20,791 nt of DNA, from positions 1-20,791 of the forward strand of contig DATMJO010000018.1 in NCBI GenBank assembly GCA_035553855.1, read 5' to 3'. A program made the translations under genes and the position numbers. This document shows, in pieces, positions 1-8,588 of this stretch (position 1 is its first letter; the number at the start of each line of letters is the position of its first letter). Origin of the DNA: JBBDYQ01 sp035553855 (lineage in GTDB: Bacteria; Actinomycetota; Thermoleophilia; Solirubrobacterales; Thermoleophilaceae). Under the pieces are notes generated by a model. That model was not told the origin of the DNA and searched no databases. It worked only from the letters and a program-made list of their open reading frames with translations.

Positions 1-264
1 ACCCCGGAGAACATCAAGAAGGGCATCTCCGACATGTCGAGCTTCCTCTCGCTCGAGTCGCGCGTGCCCGCGCGCGAGGGGCGGCGAGCCCGCGCGCGCG
101 AGGAGGCGATGTCGCCCGACGAGATCGACAAGACGATGGTCGAGCTCGAGGAGGAGATGCTGCTCGCGGCCGAGGAGCTCCGCTTCGAGTACGCGGCGAA
201 GCTGCGCGACGAGATCAAGTCGCTCCAGCGCGAGCGCGAGCGGGCCGCCACGCCGCCCGCCTGA
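1..264 (+). CDS. uvrB: UvrABC system protein B, C-terminal end (partial)
   Basis: This is the last 87 codons of a gene that enters from the left edge in frame 1, ending with TGA at 262-264. UvrB is the damage-verifying helicase of nucleotide excision repair; UvrA loads it and it then recruits UvrC. The fragment opens with the TPENIKKGISD segment that follows the helicase core. It ends with a typical UVR domain (about codons 37-80), seen in MSPDEIDKTMVELEEEM and the LRFEYAAKLRDEI motif. In the family this domain contacts UvrC and UvrA. The link between core and UVR domain is Arg-rich. The nearby uvrA gene on the same strand supports the call. The helicase motifs lie outside the window. Confidence 0.93.
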   Translation, partial: TPENIKKGISDMSSFLSLESRVPAREGRRARAREEAMSPDEIDKTMVELEEEMLLAAEELRFEYAAKLRDEIKSLQRERERAATPPA

Positions 265-268
265 AACT

Positions 269-284
269 CGCCGCTCGTGCGGCG
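269..284 (+). terminator. GC-rich hairpin after uvrB
   Basis: A perfect 6-bp inverted repeat (CGCCGC / GCGGCG) with a 4-nt TCGT loop starts 4 bases after the uvrB stop codon. No T tract follows, so this would be a U-less hairpin of the kind common in high-GC actinobacteria, or only a transcript-stabilising stem. Confidence 0.4.
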
Positions 285-294
285 GGCGGTTCGC

Positions 295-331
295 TACGCT
301 AGCCGCCCTCCAGGACCCCGAACCGTAGGAG
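295..331 (+). promoter_or_regulatory. Putative -10 box and ribosome binding site of the DivIVA-like gene
   Basis: TACGCT at 295-300 fits the TANNNT -10 pattern. It would start a transcript near 307 with a leader of about 34 nt. AGGAG at 327-331 lies 9 nt before the GTG at 341 and fixes that start codon. No convincing -35 is visible. Unlike most transcription-unit heads in this window, this gene has a clear Shine-Dalgarno sequence. Confidence 0.45.
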
Positions 332-340
332 CCCCTCCCG

Positions 341-1336
341 GTGGACCTCGACCGCAACGCAATCGAGCGCAAGGACTTTCCCGCGGCACGCCGCGGTTAC
401 GACCCGGACGAGGTGGACCGCCACCTGCGCGAGCTGGCCGACGAGATGGACCGTCTGCGCCGCCGTGCGGAGGCGCGCCCGGCCGAGCAGCAGGTCGGCT
501 CGATCGCGGGCGCCGCGGCCGAGCAGGTCAGGGCCATCGTCGAGGCCGCCGAACGGAGCGCGGCCGAGATCGAGGAGAAGGCCGACAACGATGCCACCCG
601 CATCCGCAGCGAGGCCGAGCGCGGTGCCCGCGACGCACGCTCGAAGGCCGATGCCGAGGCGGCTGAGCACGTCGCCAAGGTCGAGCAGGCGACCCGCGCC
701 ATGCGGGAGCGCGCGTCCGCGGTGGACGCCGAGATCGATTCGCTGCTGGGCGGCGTCAAGGAAACCGCGACAGCCCTCGCGGACAGGCTCCGCGCCGCCG
801 CGGACGAGATCGTCGGGGAGGTGGGGGCCGCCTCCGGCTCGCTCACGCAGGAGGTCCGCAGCCGCGCCGAGGCGCTCAGCGCCGAGCTCGAGAGCATCCG
901 CTCGGGACTCGGCGAGCTCAGCTCTGCCCGTCCCCCGGACACGCCGGCCAGGACCGCCGTCCCGGCCGCCGAGCCCGAGCCTGAGCCCGCGACCGAGGAG
1001 TCCGACACGCCCGCGTACGGGGGAGCGGCGGCGGACCAGCCGTCCTACGGCTCGGTCAGCGCCATCGAGGAGCCGGCCGAGCCGGAGCCCGCGCCCGAGC
1101 CGGAGCCCGAGCCGGAGCGCGAGCAGCACACCGCCGTGTCCGCGGTCCCGAAGGACGAGTCCGGCGACGCCGCCGCGACGATCGCGGGCGGAGAGGGCGC
1201 GCGCCTGATCGCGCTCAACATGGCGCTCAACGGGACGCCGCGCGACGAGACCGCGAAATACCTCACGGAGAACTTCAACCTCGCCGACCAGGACGCGATC
1301 CTGGACGAGGTGTACGCCCGCGTGGGCGGCTCGTAG
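341..1336 (+). CDS. DivIVA-like coiled-coil protein
   Basis: The product has 331 residues and a GTG start set by AGGAG. Residues 12-30 (FPAARRGYDPDEVDRHLRE) are the N-terminal DivIVA motif, which in that family directs binding to curved membrane. Residues 30-195 are Ala/Glu/Arg-rich and predicted coiled coil. Residues 205-265 form a disordered acidic linker with Glu-Pro repeats. The last 45 residues (GARLIALNMALNGTPRDETA, then an acidic helix ending LDEVYARVGG) are a separate, apparently conserved helical tail. Roles in the wider family include polar growth, septum placement and chromosome tethering; the role here is unknown. It lies between uvrB and uvrA on the same strand but has its own ribosome binding site, and the SOS box follows its stop. 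It is longer than minimal DivIVA proteins. Confidence 0.75.
   Translation: MDLDRNAIERKDFPAARRGYDPDEVDRHLRELADEMDRLRRRAEARPAEQQVGSIAGAAAEQVRAIVEAAERSAAEIEEKADNDATRIRSEAERGARDARSKADAEAAEHVAKVEQATRAMRERASAVDAEIDSLLGGVKETATALADRLRAAADEIVGEVGAASGSLTQEVRSRAEALSAELESIRSGLGELSSARPPDTPARTAVPAAEPEPEPATEESDTPAYGGAAADQPSYGSVSAIEEPAEPEPAPEPEPEPEREQHTAVSAVPKDESGDAAATIAGGEGARLIALNMALNGTPRDETAKYLTENFNLADQDAILDEVYARVGGS
1070..1120 (+). repeat. Glu-Pro coding repeat in the DivIVA-like gene
   Basis: Iterations of GAGCC(G/C) encode alternating Glu and Pro at residues 244-260. A shorter EPEPEP run lies at residues 211-216. The low-complexity DNA may vary in length between strains; the peptide would be an extended acidic spacer. 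Confidence 0.6.
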
Positions 1337-1348
1337 CCCCGGTCATCC

Positions 1349-1362
1349 CGAACTGACGTTCG
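1349..1362 (+). promoter_or_regulatory. LexA (SOS) box upstream of uvrA
   Basis: CGAACTGACGTTCG consists of two perfect half-sites, CGAAC and GTTCG, separated by TGAC. This matches the Gram-positive/actinobacterial SOS box CGAAC-N4-GTTCG. It lies 12 bases after the DivIVA-like stop and 30 bases before the uvrA start, covering the -35 region of the proposed uvrA promoter, where LexA would block RNA polymerase. uvrA is a classical LexA target in many bacteria. Confidence 0.75.
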
Positions 1363-1378
1363 TATCCGCGCCGGTCCC

Positions 1379-1384
1379 TAGACT
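1379..1384 (+). promoter_or_regulatory. Putative -10 box of uvrA (leaderless type)
   Basis: TAGACT fits TANNNT and ends 7 bases before the GTG start codon of uvrA, placing transcription start at or next to the start codon. There is no Shine-Dalgarno sequence before the GTG. The LexA box overlaps the expected -35 position. Confidence 0.55.
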
Positions 1385-1391
1385 CGTCCCG

Positions 1392-4262
<2,871 letters not shown>

Positions 4263-4294
4263 CGGAGGCTCCTCACCGGCAGCCGCCGGTCCGG

Positions 4295-4300
4295 TACGGT
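4295..4300 (+). promoter_or_regulatory. Putative -10 box of the amidase gene (leaderless type)
   Basis: TACGGT fits TANNNT and lies 6 bases before the ATG at 4307. No Shine-Dalgarno sequence is visible. It lies in the 44-bp gap after uvrA, suggesting the amidase has its own promoter. Confidence 0.45.
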
Positions 4301-4306
4301 CGCGGT

Positions 4307-5749
4307 ATGACCGACTTCAGCTCTGGACTCGATCTCGCCGCCGCCATCCGCCGCCGCGAGCTCACCGCCGTCGAGGCCCTCGATGCCTCCCTCGAGGCGA
4401 TCGATCGCCTGAATCCGACACTCAACGCCGTCATCTGGCGCGACGACGAGGGCGCTCGCGCCGAGGCCGCGCGCGCCGACGAGGCGCTCGCGTCGGGGGA
4501 CGCGGACGCCCTCCCGCCGTTCCACGGCGTGCCACTGCCGATCAAGGACCTGACGCCCGTGGCGGGCTGGCCTGTCACCTACGGCTCGCACGGCGCCCCG
4601 GAGGGCCCGAGCGAGGAGAGCGAGCTCGTCGTGGACGCCTTCCGTCGCGCGGGGTTCGTCCTGTGCGGCCGTACGAACACCCCGGAGTTCGGGCCGATCA
4701 CGGTCACCGAGAACCTGCGCTACGGCCCGACGTGCAACCCGTGGGATCCGTCGCGCTCGCCGGGCGGCTCCAGCGGCGGCGCCGCGGCGGCCACCGCCGC
4801 GGGCATGTTCCCGCTCGCGCACGCCAACGACGGCGGCGGATCGATCCGCATCCCGGCCGCGTGCTGCGGCCTCGTCGGCCTGAAGCCGAGCCGCGGGCGC
4901 GTGCCGCGCCTCACCCAGAGCTGGGAGGGGGCGGCGGTCGAGGGTGTCGTCACCCACACCGTCTCCGACTCTGCCGCCGTGCTGGACGCCATCGCGGGCG
5001 TGGACCGGCTCGGCTGGTGGAGCGCGCCGCAGCCATCCCGGCCCTATGCCGACGAGGTCGGAGCCGAGCAGGCTCCTCTGCGGGTCGGGCTCGCAACGGG
5101 GGCGCCGCTGGGCCTTCCGCTCGACGACTCGTGCGCGGACGCGGCCAGGCACTGCGCGGAGCTGCTCGAGGGGCTCGGGCACTCCGTCGAGCCGGTGCAG
5201 TTCGACACGCTGCCCGGCGATCTGGTCGAGCCGTTCCTCGCGTTCGTGCGCGCCGGCTTCGCGGACTTCCCCGGGGTCGACTGGTCGAAGACCGAGCCGC
5301 ACAACCGCGCCGGCTACGAGGACGCGCAGCACCTGACCGCCCTGCAGTACGCCGAGGCCTCGCGCTATCTCCAGCTCCGCAGCCGCGAGCTCGTGGCGCC
5401 GTTCGGGCGCGACTTCGACGTGCTGGTCACGCCCACCCTGTCGATCGAGCAGCCGCAGGTCGGATCCGTGCTCGAGGCGGCCCATGCCACGCCCGGCGAG
5501 CCTGTCGTGCCGGTGATCCAGATGATCGCGTTCACCATGTTCGGCAACCTCACGGGCCTGCCCGCAATCAGCCTCCCGCTGCACTGGACCGAGTCCGGGC
5601 TGCCCGCAGGCGCCCAGATCATGGGCGGCGCCTGGGACGAGGCGACCTTGATCCGGCTCGCCTCCGCGCTGGAGGAGGCCGCGCCGTGGGCCGACCGCCG
5701 CCCGGACACCGCCGCCCTCGAGGCGAACGTCCCGCAGCCCGCCCCGTAG
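4307..5749 (+). CDS. Amidase (amidase signature family)
   Basis: A 480-residue amidase signature enzyme, predicted cytoplasmic, hydrolysing a carboxamide to an acid and ammonia. The Ser-cisSer-Lys triad is visible: Lys80 in PLPIKDLTPV, the cis-Ser in SPGGSSGG (155/156) and the nucleophile Ser179 in DGGGSIRIP. Length is normal for the family. The N-terminal part (LDLAAAIRRRELTAVEALDA) is the usual helical start. It is not preceded by gatC or followed by gatB, so it is more likely a stand-alone amidase than the GatA subunit of Glu-tRNA(Gln) amidotransferase, though sequence alone cannot exclude that. Substrate is unknown. It faces the secreted protein gene convergently, with 58 bp between stops. 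Confidence 0.9.
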   Translation: MTDFSSGLDLAAAIRRRELTAVEALDASLEAIDRLNPTLNAVIWRDDEGARAEAARADEALASGDADALPPFHGVPLPIKDLTPVAGWPVTYGSHGAPEGPSEESELVVDAFRRAGFVLCGRTNTPEFGPITVTENLRYGPTCNPWDPSRSPGGSSGGAAAATAAGMFPLAHANDGGGSIRIPAACCGLVGLKPSRGRVPRLTQSWEGAAVEGVVTHTVSDSAAVLDAIAGVDRLGWWSAPQPSRPYADEVGAEQAPLRVGLATGAPLGLPLDDSCADAARHCAELLEGLGHSVEPVQFDTLPGDLVEPFLAFVRAGFADFPGVDWSKTEPHNRAGYEDAQHLTALQYAEASRYLQLRSRELVAPFGRDFDVLVTPTLSIEQPQVGSVLEAAHATPGEPVVPVIQMIAFTMFGNLTGLPAISLPLHWTESGLPAGAQIMGGAWDEATLIRLASALEEAAPWADRRPDTAALEANVPQPAP

Positions 5750-5789
5750 GGGGTACTCCGGGACGTTCACCGCGCGGGGGAGGGTCCGC

Positions 5790-5803
5790 GCCGGGCCTCC
5801 GGC
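5790..5803. terminator. Weak hairpin between convergent genes
   Basis: GCCGG-GCCT-CCGGC forms a 5-bp stem in the 58-bp gap between the amidase stop and the stop of the minus-strand secreted protein. A hairpin here could serve both strands. No T tract is present and the stem is short, so the call is tentative. Confidence 0.25.
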
Positions 5804-5807
5804 TGCG

Positions 5808-6776
5808 TCAGCGCTCGGTGAGCGCGTTGAGCTCCCGCTCCAGACGCTCCGCCTCGAGGCTCGAGGCGCGGCGAGCGCGGCGGGGGCCCTTTCCGACCAC
5901 GAGGTTCACCCGGGTGCCCCGCGGCCTCCGGGTTCCCGCGCGCGGCGAACTCGAGATGACACGGCCGCGGTTTCGCGGGGTGGACCGCACCCGCCGCACG
6001 CGGCCGAGCGAGCAGCCGCGGGCGCCGAGGCGGTTCGCCGCCCTCGCGATCGTCATGCCGCGAAGGCTCGGCACGCGACAGCCGTCGTCCGCGAGATCGC
6101 TGGGCGCCGCGGGACTCTGCGGAGCCGGTGCCGGCGGTGCCGGCGGTGCCGGCGGAGGCGGTGGCGGTGGCGGTGCGCTGTCCGAGAACGCCCAGGTGAA
6201 CGGGTAGGGCGCCTGGCCTGGCTCGGGAGCCCAGTCGTAGTAGGTGTCGTAGGTCCCCTCCCAGCTCGCTCCGCCGGCGACGGTTCCGACCGCACCGTTC
6301 ACCGCGGCGATGTCGTTGAGGCTGAAGAAGGCCCCGAACGGCCCGCTGGGGCTCACCTGCCGCACGAACTCGAACTGCCCGGTGCCCGGGTTGTAGCGGC
6401 TTAGCCCGGTGAAGCCGGAGTCGAGCCGGCCGACGGAGTGGTCCGCGCCACGGAACCCGCTCTGCGAGCCGGTCCCTGCGTTGCCGTCGCTGTCGATGAA
6501 CCACGCGAGGAAGTCGTTCTGGCCCATCGCGGGCTGGTTCGTGATCGTGAAGCTCACGGTCAGCCCGCAGTTGCCGTCCGTGGCCACGTTCGTCTGCGAG
6601 ATCTCAGGGGCCAGCCCGGCCTCGGAGTCTGAGGGGTTGTCGGCGTAGCCCTGCCCGCCGGGGGCCGAGGTGACACACGCCGCCGATGCGGCCGCGGGCG
6701 CGAGTGCGGCGAGCGAGACGGCGAGGAATGTGGCGAGCGCCTGGAGCCGGCCCGGCCGCGTCAGTAGATCCGTCAT
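5808..6776 (-). CDS. Secreted protein with C-terminal PASTA domain
   Basis: A 322-residue exported protein. Residues 1-33 are a Sec-type signal peptide (basic start, hydrophobic core, ASA cleavage motif). Residues 34-200 form an unrecognised extracellular domain rich in Gly, Ser, Asp and aromatics, with a DSDGNAGTG segment that could bind calcium. A Pro/Ala-rich linker follows at 201-225. Residues 233-296 resemble one PASTA domain (VPSLRGMTIARAANRLG, then RVISSSPRAGTRRPRGTRVNLVVGKG). The last 26 residues are basic and helical. PASTA domains bind peptidoglycan or muropeptides in Ser/Thr kinases and penicillin-binding proteins; here no kinase or transpeptidase domain is present, so a wall-associated role is inferred. 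The ATG is supported by a GGAAGGA ribosome binding site. Confidence 0.75.
   Translation of the reverse strand: MTDLLTRPGRLQALATFLAVSLAALAPAAASAACVTSAPGGQGYADNPSDSEAGLAPEISQTNVATDGNCGLTVSFTITNQPAMGQNDFLAWFIDSDGNAGTGSQSGFRGADHSVGRLDSGFTGLSRYNPGTGQFEFVRQVSPSGPFGAFFSLNDIAAVNGAVGTVAGGASWEGTYDTYYDWAPEPGQAPYPFTWAFSDSAPPPPPPPPAPPAPPAPAPQSPAAPSDLADDGCRVPSLRGMTIARAANRLGARGCSLGRVRRVRSTPRNRGRVISSSPRAGTRRPRGTRVNLVVGKGPRRARRASSLEAERLERELNALTER
6127..6174. repeat. Tandem 9-bp and 6-bp repeats coding for the Pro/Ala linker
   Basis: Three exact copies of GGTGCCGGC (6127-6153) are followed by a GGAGGC/GGTGGC-type array to 6174. On the minus strand they encode the Pro/Ala-rich linker before the PASTA domain. 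Such repeats are prone to length change. Confidence 0.7.
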
Positions 6777-6782
6777 TGCGAG

Positions 6783-6789
6783 TCCTTCC
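6783..6789 (-). promoter_or_regulatory. Ribosome binding site of the secreted protein gene
   Basis: On the minus strand GGAAGGA lies 6 bases before the ATG at 6776. It is one of the few strong Shine-Dalgarno sequences in the window and fixes the start so that a full signal peptide is made. The remaining 6790-6877 spacer shows no clear promoter. Confidence 0.6.
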
Positions 6790-6877
6790 AGTCCGATGAG
6801 TTGCTGGAGTCACCGGGGCGCTTTGCGTACCGGCGACGGGACGGTCGGACGGCGCGACGGAAACCTGACGGCGCGTT

Positions 6878-7279
6878 TCAGGGGGCGCCGTCCAGAGCGG
6901 CGAGCGCCTCGTCCTTCGTCGAGAACGCGCGGAGGCTCCGCGCGCGGTCGTCCTCGCCGATCTCCCAGACGTGGACGATGTCCCCGTCGATCGGGATGCC
7001 GCTGATGCGCCCTCGCCCGCTCTGGCGCAGAGAGGCGATCACGTGGTTGCCGACGACGTCGAAGCCCTGCGGCTCGAAGCGGTAGTCGTCGAACTCCGAA
7101 TGGAGGGTGCGGAGCGCGTCGAGCGCCGCCGTGTCGCCCTCGAAGCTGCGGGCCTCCGGCGAGTCCGGGCGCTCGCGCCCACTGAACCCCGCGCCGAACT
7201 GCTCGAGGACGCGCACGATGTCGCCGGCGTTGAACGCCTCGTAGCCCTCCCGCAGGGAGTCGATCCAGGCCTGGCTCAC
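6878..7279 (-). CDS. SnoaL/NTF2-like protein
   Basis: A 133-residue protein of the NTF2-like superfamily. The start WIDSLREGYEAFNAGDIVRVLEQF is the helical opening typical of SnoaL-like polyketide cyclase and ketosteroid isomerase relatives. The ending HVWEIGEDDRARSLRAFSTKDEALAAL is the usual last strand and helix. Such small alpha+beta barrels act as isomerases, hydrolases or binding proteins, so the reaction cannot be assigned. The GTG start at 7279 lies 8 nt from a minus-strand -10 box. It is divergent from the acyltransferase gene; the secreted protein gene follows on the same strand after 101 bp. Confidence 0.8.
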   Translation of the reverse strand: MSQAWIDSLREGYEAFNAGDIVRVLEQFGAGFSGRERPDSPEARSFEGDTAALDALRTLHSEFDDYRFEPQGFDVVGNHVIASLRQSGRGRISGIPIDGDIVHVWEIGEDDRARSLRAFSTKDEALAALDGAP

Positions 7280-7287
7280 CGCACCGC

Positions 7288-7297
7288 AGGGTACTCT
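7288..7297. promoter_or_regulatory. Symmetric overlapping divergent -10 boxes
   Basis: AGGGTACTCT contains two -10 boxes of TANNNT form that share the central TA: TACTCT (plus, 7292-7297) and TACCCT (minus, 7293-7288). Exactly 8 bases separate each box from a GTG start codon, at 7306 (plus) and 7279 (minus). The whole spacer between the two genes is only 26 bp, so both transcripts would be leaderless or nearly so, and RNA polymerase could use one strand only at a time. Confidence 0.55.
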
Positions 7298-7305
7298 CGC
7301 CGCCA

Positions 7306-7917
7306 GTGGACGGCAGGCTTCGGCTCTACCTCCGGAAATGGCGCTGGTACCAGCGCAACTCGCTGCCGTGGCGCCGCCTCGCGCTCCATCGCGAGCTGAT
7401 GCGGCGTGGAGCGTTCGCGCGCTTCCCGCTGCACGGCGAGGCGCTGGAGGCGCTCCGCGAGGGCCGCCTCGAGATCGGCGAGCACGCGCTGCTCGAGCCC
7501 GACGTGTGGATCACGATGGCGCCTGGGGCTCGCGTGCGCATCGGGTCCGGGACCTTCCTCAACATCGGGGTGATGGTCGCCGCACAACAGCTCGTCGAGA
7601 TCGGCGACCACTGCATGCTCGCGAACAACTGCTTCGTCACCGACGCGAACCACCGCTTCGACGACCCCGAGCGGCCCGTCCCGTGGCAGGGGTTCTCGTC
7701 CAAGGGGCCGACGCGCATCGGCGACAACACCTGGCTCGGCGCGAACGTCGTGGTCACGAGCGGCGTCACGATCGGCGAGCGCTGTGTCATCGGCTCCAAC
7801 AGCGTGGTCACCGAGGACGTGCCGGCCTTCTCGATTGCGGCGGGAGTACCGGCGCGGGTGCTGCGCGCGATCGAGTACGACCCGGTTTCGCAGCCGCCGC
7901 CGCTCGCCGGCGGCTGA
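7306..7917 (+). CDS. Hexapeptide-repeat acyltransferase
   Basis: A 203-residue left-handed beta-helix (LbH) transferase, probably a trimer transferring acetyl from acetyl-CoA to a sugar or related hydroxyl. Hexapeptide repeats run from about residue 70 to 185, for example RIGSGTFLNIGVMV, TRIGDNTWLGANVVVTSG and VTIGERCVIGSNSVVTEDVP. NHRFDDPERPV is the loop with the catalytic His typical of maltose O-acetyltransferase/NodL and WbbJ-like enzymes. The ending FSIAAGVPARVLRAI is characteristic. An N-terminal basic helix (residues 1-40) precedes the helix. The acceptor is unknown. No sugar or polysaccharide genes lie nearby. The GTG start is immediately downstream of the symmetric -10 box. Confidence 0.88.
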   Translation: MDGRLRLYLRKWRWYQRNSLPWRRLALHRELMRRGAFARFPLHGEALEALREGRLEIGEHALLEPDVWITMAPGARVRIGSGTFLNIGVMVAAQQLVEIGDHCMLANNCFVTDANHRFDDPERPVPWQGFSSKGPTRIGDNTWLGANVVVTSGVTIGERCVIGSNSVVTEDVPAFSIAAGVPARVLRAIEYDPVSQPPPLAGG

Positions 7918-7938
7918 GCCCCGCCGGGCCTTCCCGGC

Positions 7939-7988
7939 GACGTGGGTTGCATTCACCGTCGTATCTCCTCGCGGATGTAGCCCACGTC
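7939..7988. repeat. 50-bp palindromic repeat, copy 1
   Basis: The arms are GACGTGGGTTGC and GTAGCCCACGTC, 12 nt each, pairing nearly throughout around a 26-nt loop. CCCGGC precedes the left arm, as in copy 2. It lies 21 bp after the acyltransferase stop. Confidence 0.8.
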
Positions 7989-8021
7989 CGCGGCGCGGGA
8001 GATCCTCGCGGGATCCCCGGC

Positions 8022-8071
8022 GACGTGGGTTGCTTTCACCGTTGTATGTCGTCGCGGATGCAGCCCACGTC
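8022..8071. repeat. 50-bp palindromic repeat, copy 2
   Basis: The arms are GACGTGGGTTGC and GCAGCCCACGTC, same length and loop size as copy 1. A GC-rich 33-bp spacer with a short GATCC/GGATC inverted repeat separates it from copy 1. Confidence 0.8.
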
Positions 8072-8083
8072 CGGCTCCGCGAT

Positions 8084-8133
8084 TACGTGGGCTGCATTTA
8101 TCGCTGTATGTCGTCGCGGATGTAGCCCACGTC
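8084..8133. repeat. 50-bp palindromic repeat, copy 3
   Basis: The arms are TACGTGGGCTGC and GTAGCCCACGTC, with the same 50-bp length. It follows copy 2 after 12 bp and lies 36 bp beyond the yjbQ stop. The outermost base of the left arm differs (T for G). The three copies fill the convergent space between the acyltransferase and yjbQ, where hairpins could end both transcripts. Confidence 0.8.
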
Positions 8134-8169
8134 GCGGTGAAGGAGAAGCCGCCGGCAGCGCCAACGGCC

Positions 8170-8586
8170 CTAGGACAGCACCTGCACGACGACCGTCCGC
8201 TGGCGGGGGCGGTCGTCGAAGTCGACGAGCACGATCTGCTGCCAGGTTCCGAGGCACAGGCGCCCTTCCACCACCGGGATCGACTCCGACGGCCCCACGA
8301 TCGCCGCGCGGATGTGCGCGTGCGAGTTGGAGTCGGCGTTCAGGCGGTTGTGCTCGTAATCGCCCTCGCGCGGGATCAGCCGGTCGAGCGCCGCTCGCAG
8401 GTCCACCACGCCGCCGCGCTCGTACTCCATCGCCGTGATCGCGGCCGTCGACCCGGGGACCGAGATGCACGCCACGCCCTCGGACACACCGCACTCGTGC
8501 ACGACGCGGGCGACGTCACGGGTGATGTCCGTGACGTCGCCGTCGCCGCGGGTCGAATAGCGCAGGCGGGCGCCGTGGGACGCCAA
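8170..8586 (-). CDS. yjbQ: YjbQ family protein (UPF0047)
   Basis: A 138-residue protein of the YjbQ/UPF0047 family. Hallmarks are DVTDITRDV near residue 20, YEHN, the SNSHAHIRAAIVGPS segment with its metal-site His residues, GRLCLGTWQQI, and the DDRPRQRTVVVQ end. E. coli YjbQ has been reported to have weak thiamine-phosphate synthase activity; the physiological role is unsettled. The longest reading starts with TTG at 8586, 2 nt after the panB stop, and gives the normal family N-terminus. The spacing implies it is the last gene of the pan operon. It ends facing the palindromic repeats. Confidence 0.9.
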   Translation of the reverse strand: MASHGARLRYSTRGDGDVTDITRDVARVVHECGVSEGVACISVPGSTAAITAMEYERGGVVDLRAALDRLIPREGDYEHNRLNADSNSHAHIRAAIVGPSESIPVVEGRLCLGTWQQIVLVDFDDRPRQRTVVVQVLS

Positions 8587-8588
8587 GC

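Noticed and set aside
4307..5749. Amidase as GatA of the Glu-tRNA amidotransferase
   Set aside because: No gatC or gatB is adjacent and the gene has its own promoter; not excluded outright, but not supported.
7939..8133. Repeats considered as a CRISPR array or integron attC sites
   Set aside because: Units are palindromes of 50 bp with unequal spacers (33 and 12 bp), no cas or integrase genes lie nearby, and no GTTRRRY core was seen at the arms.
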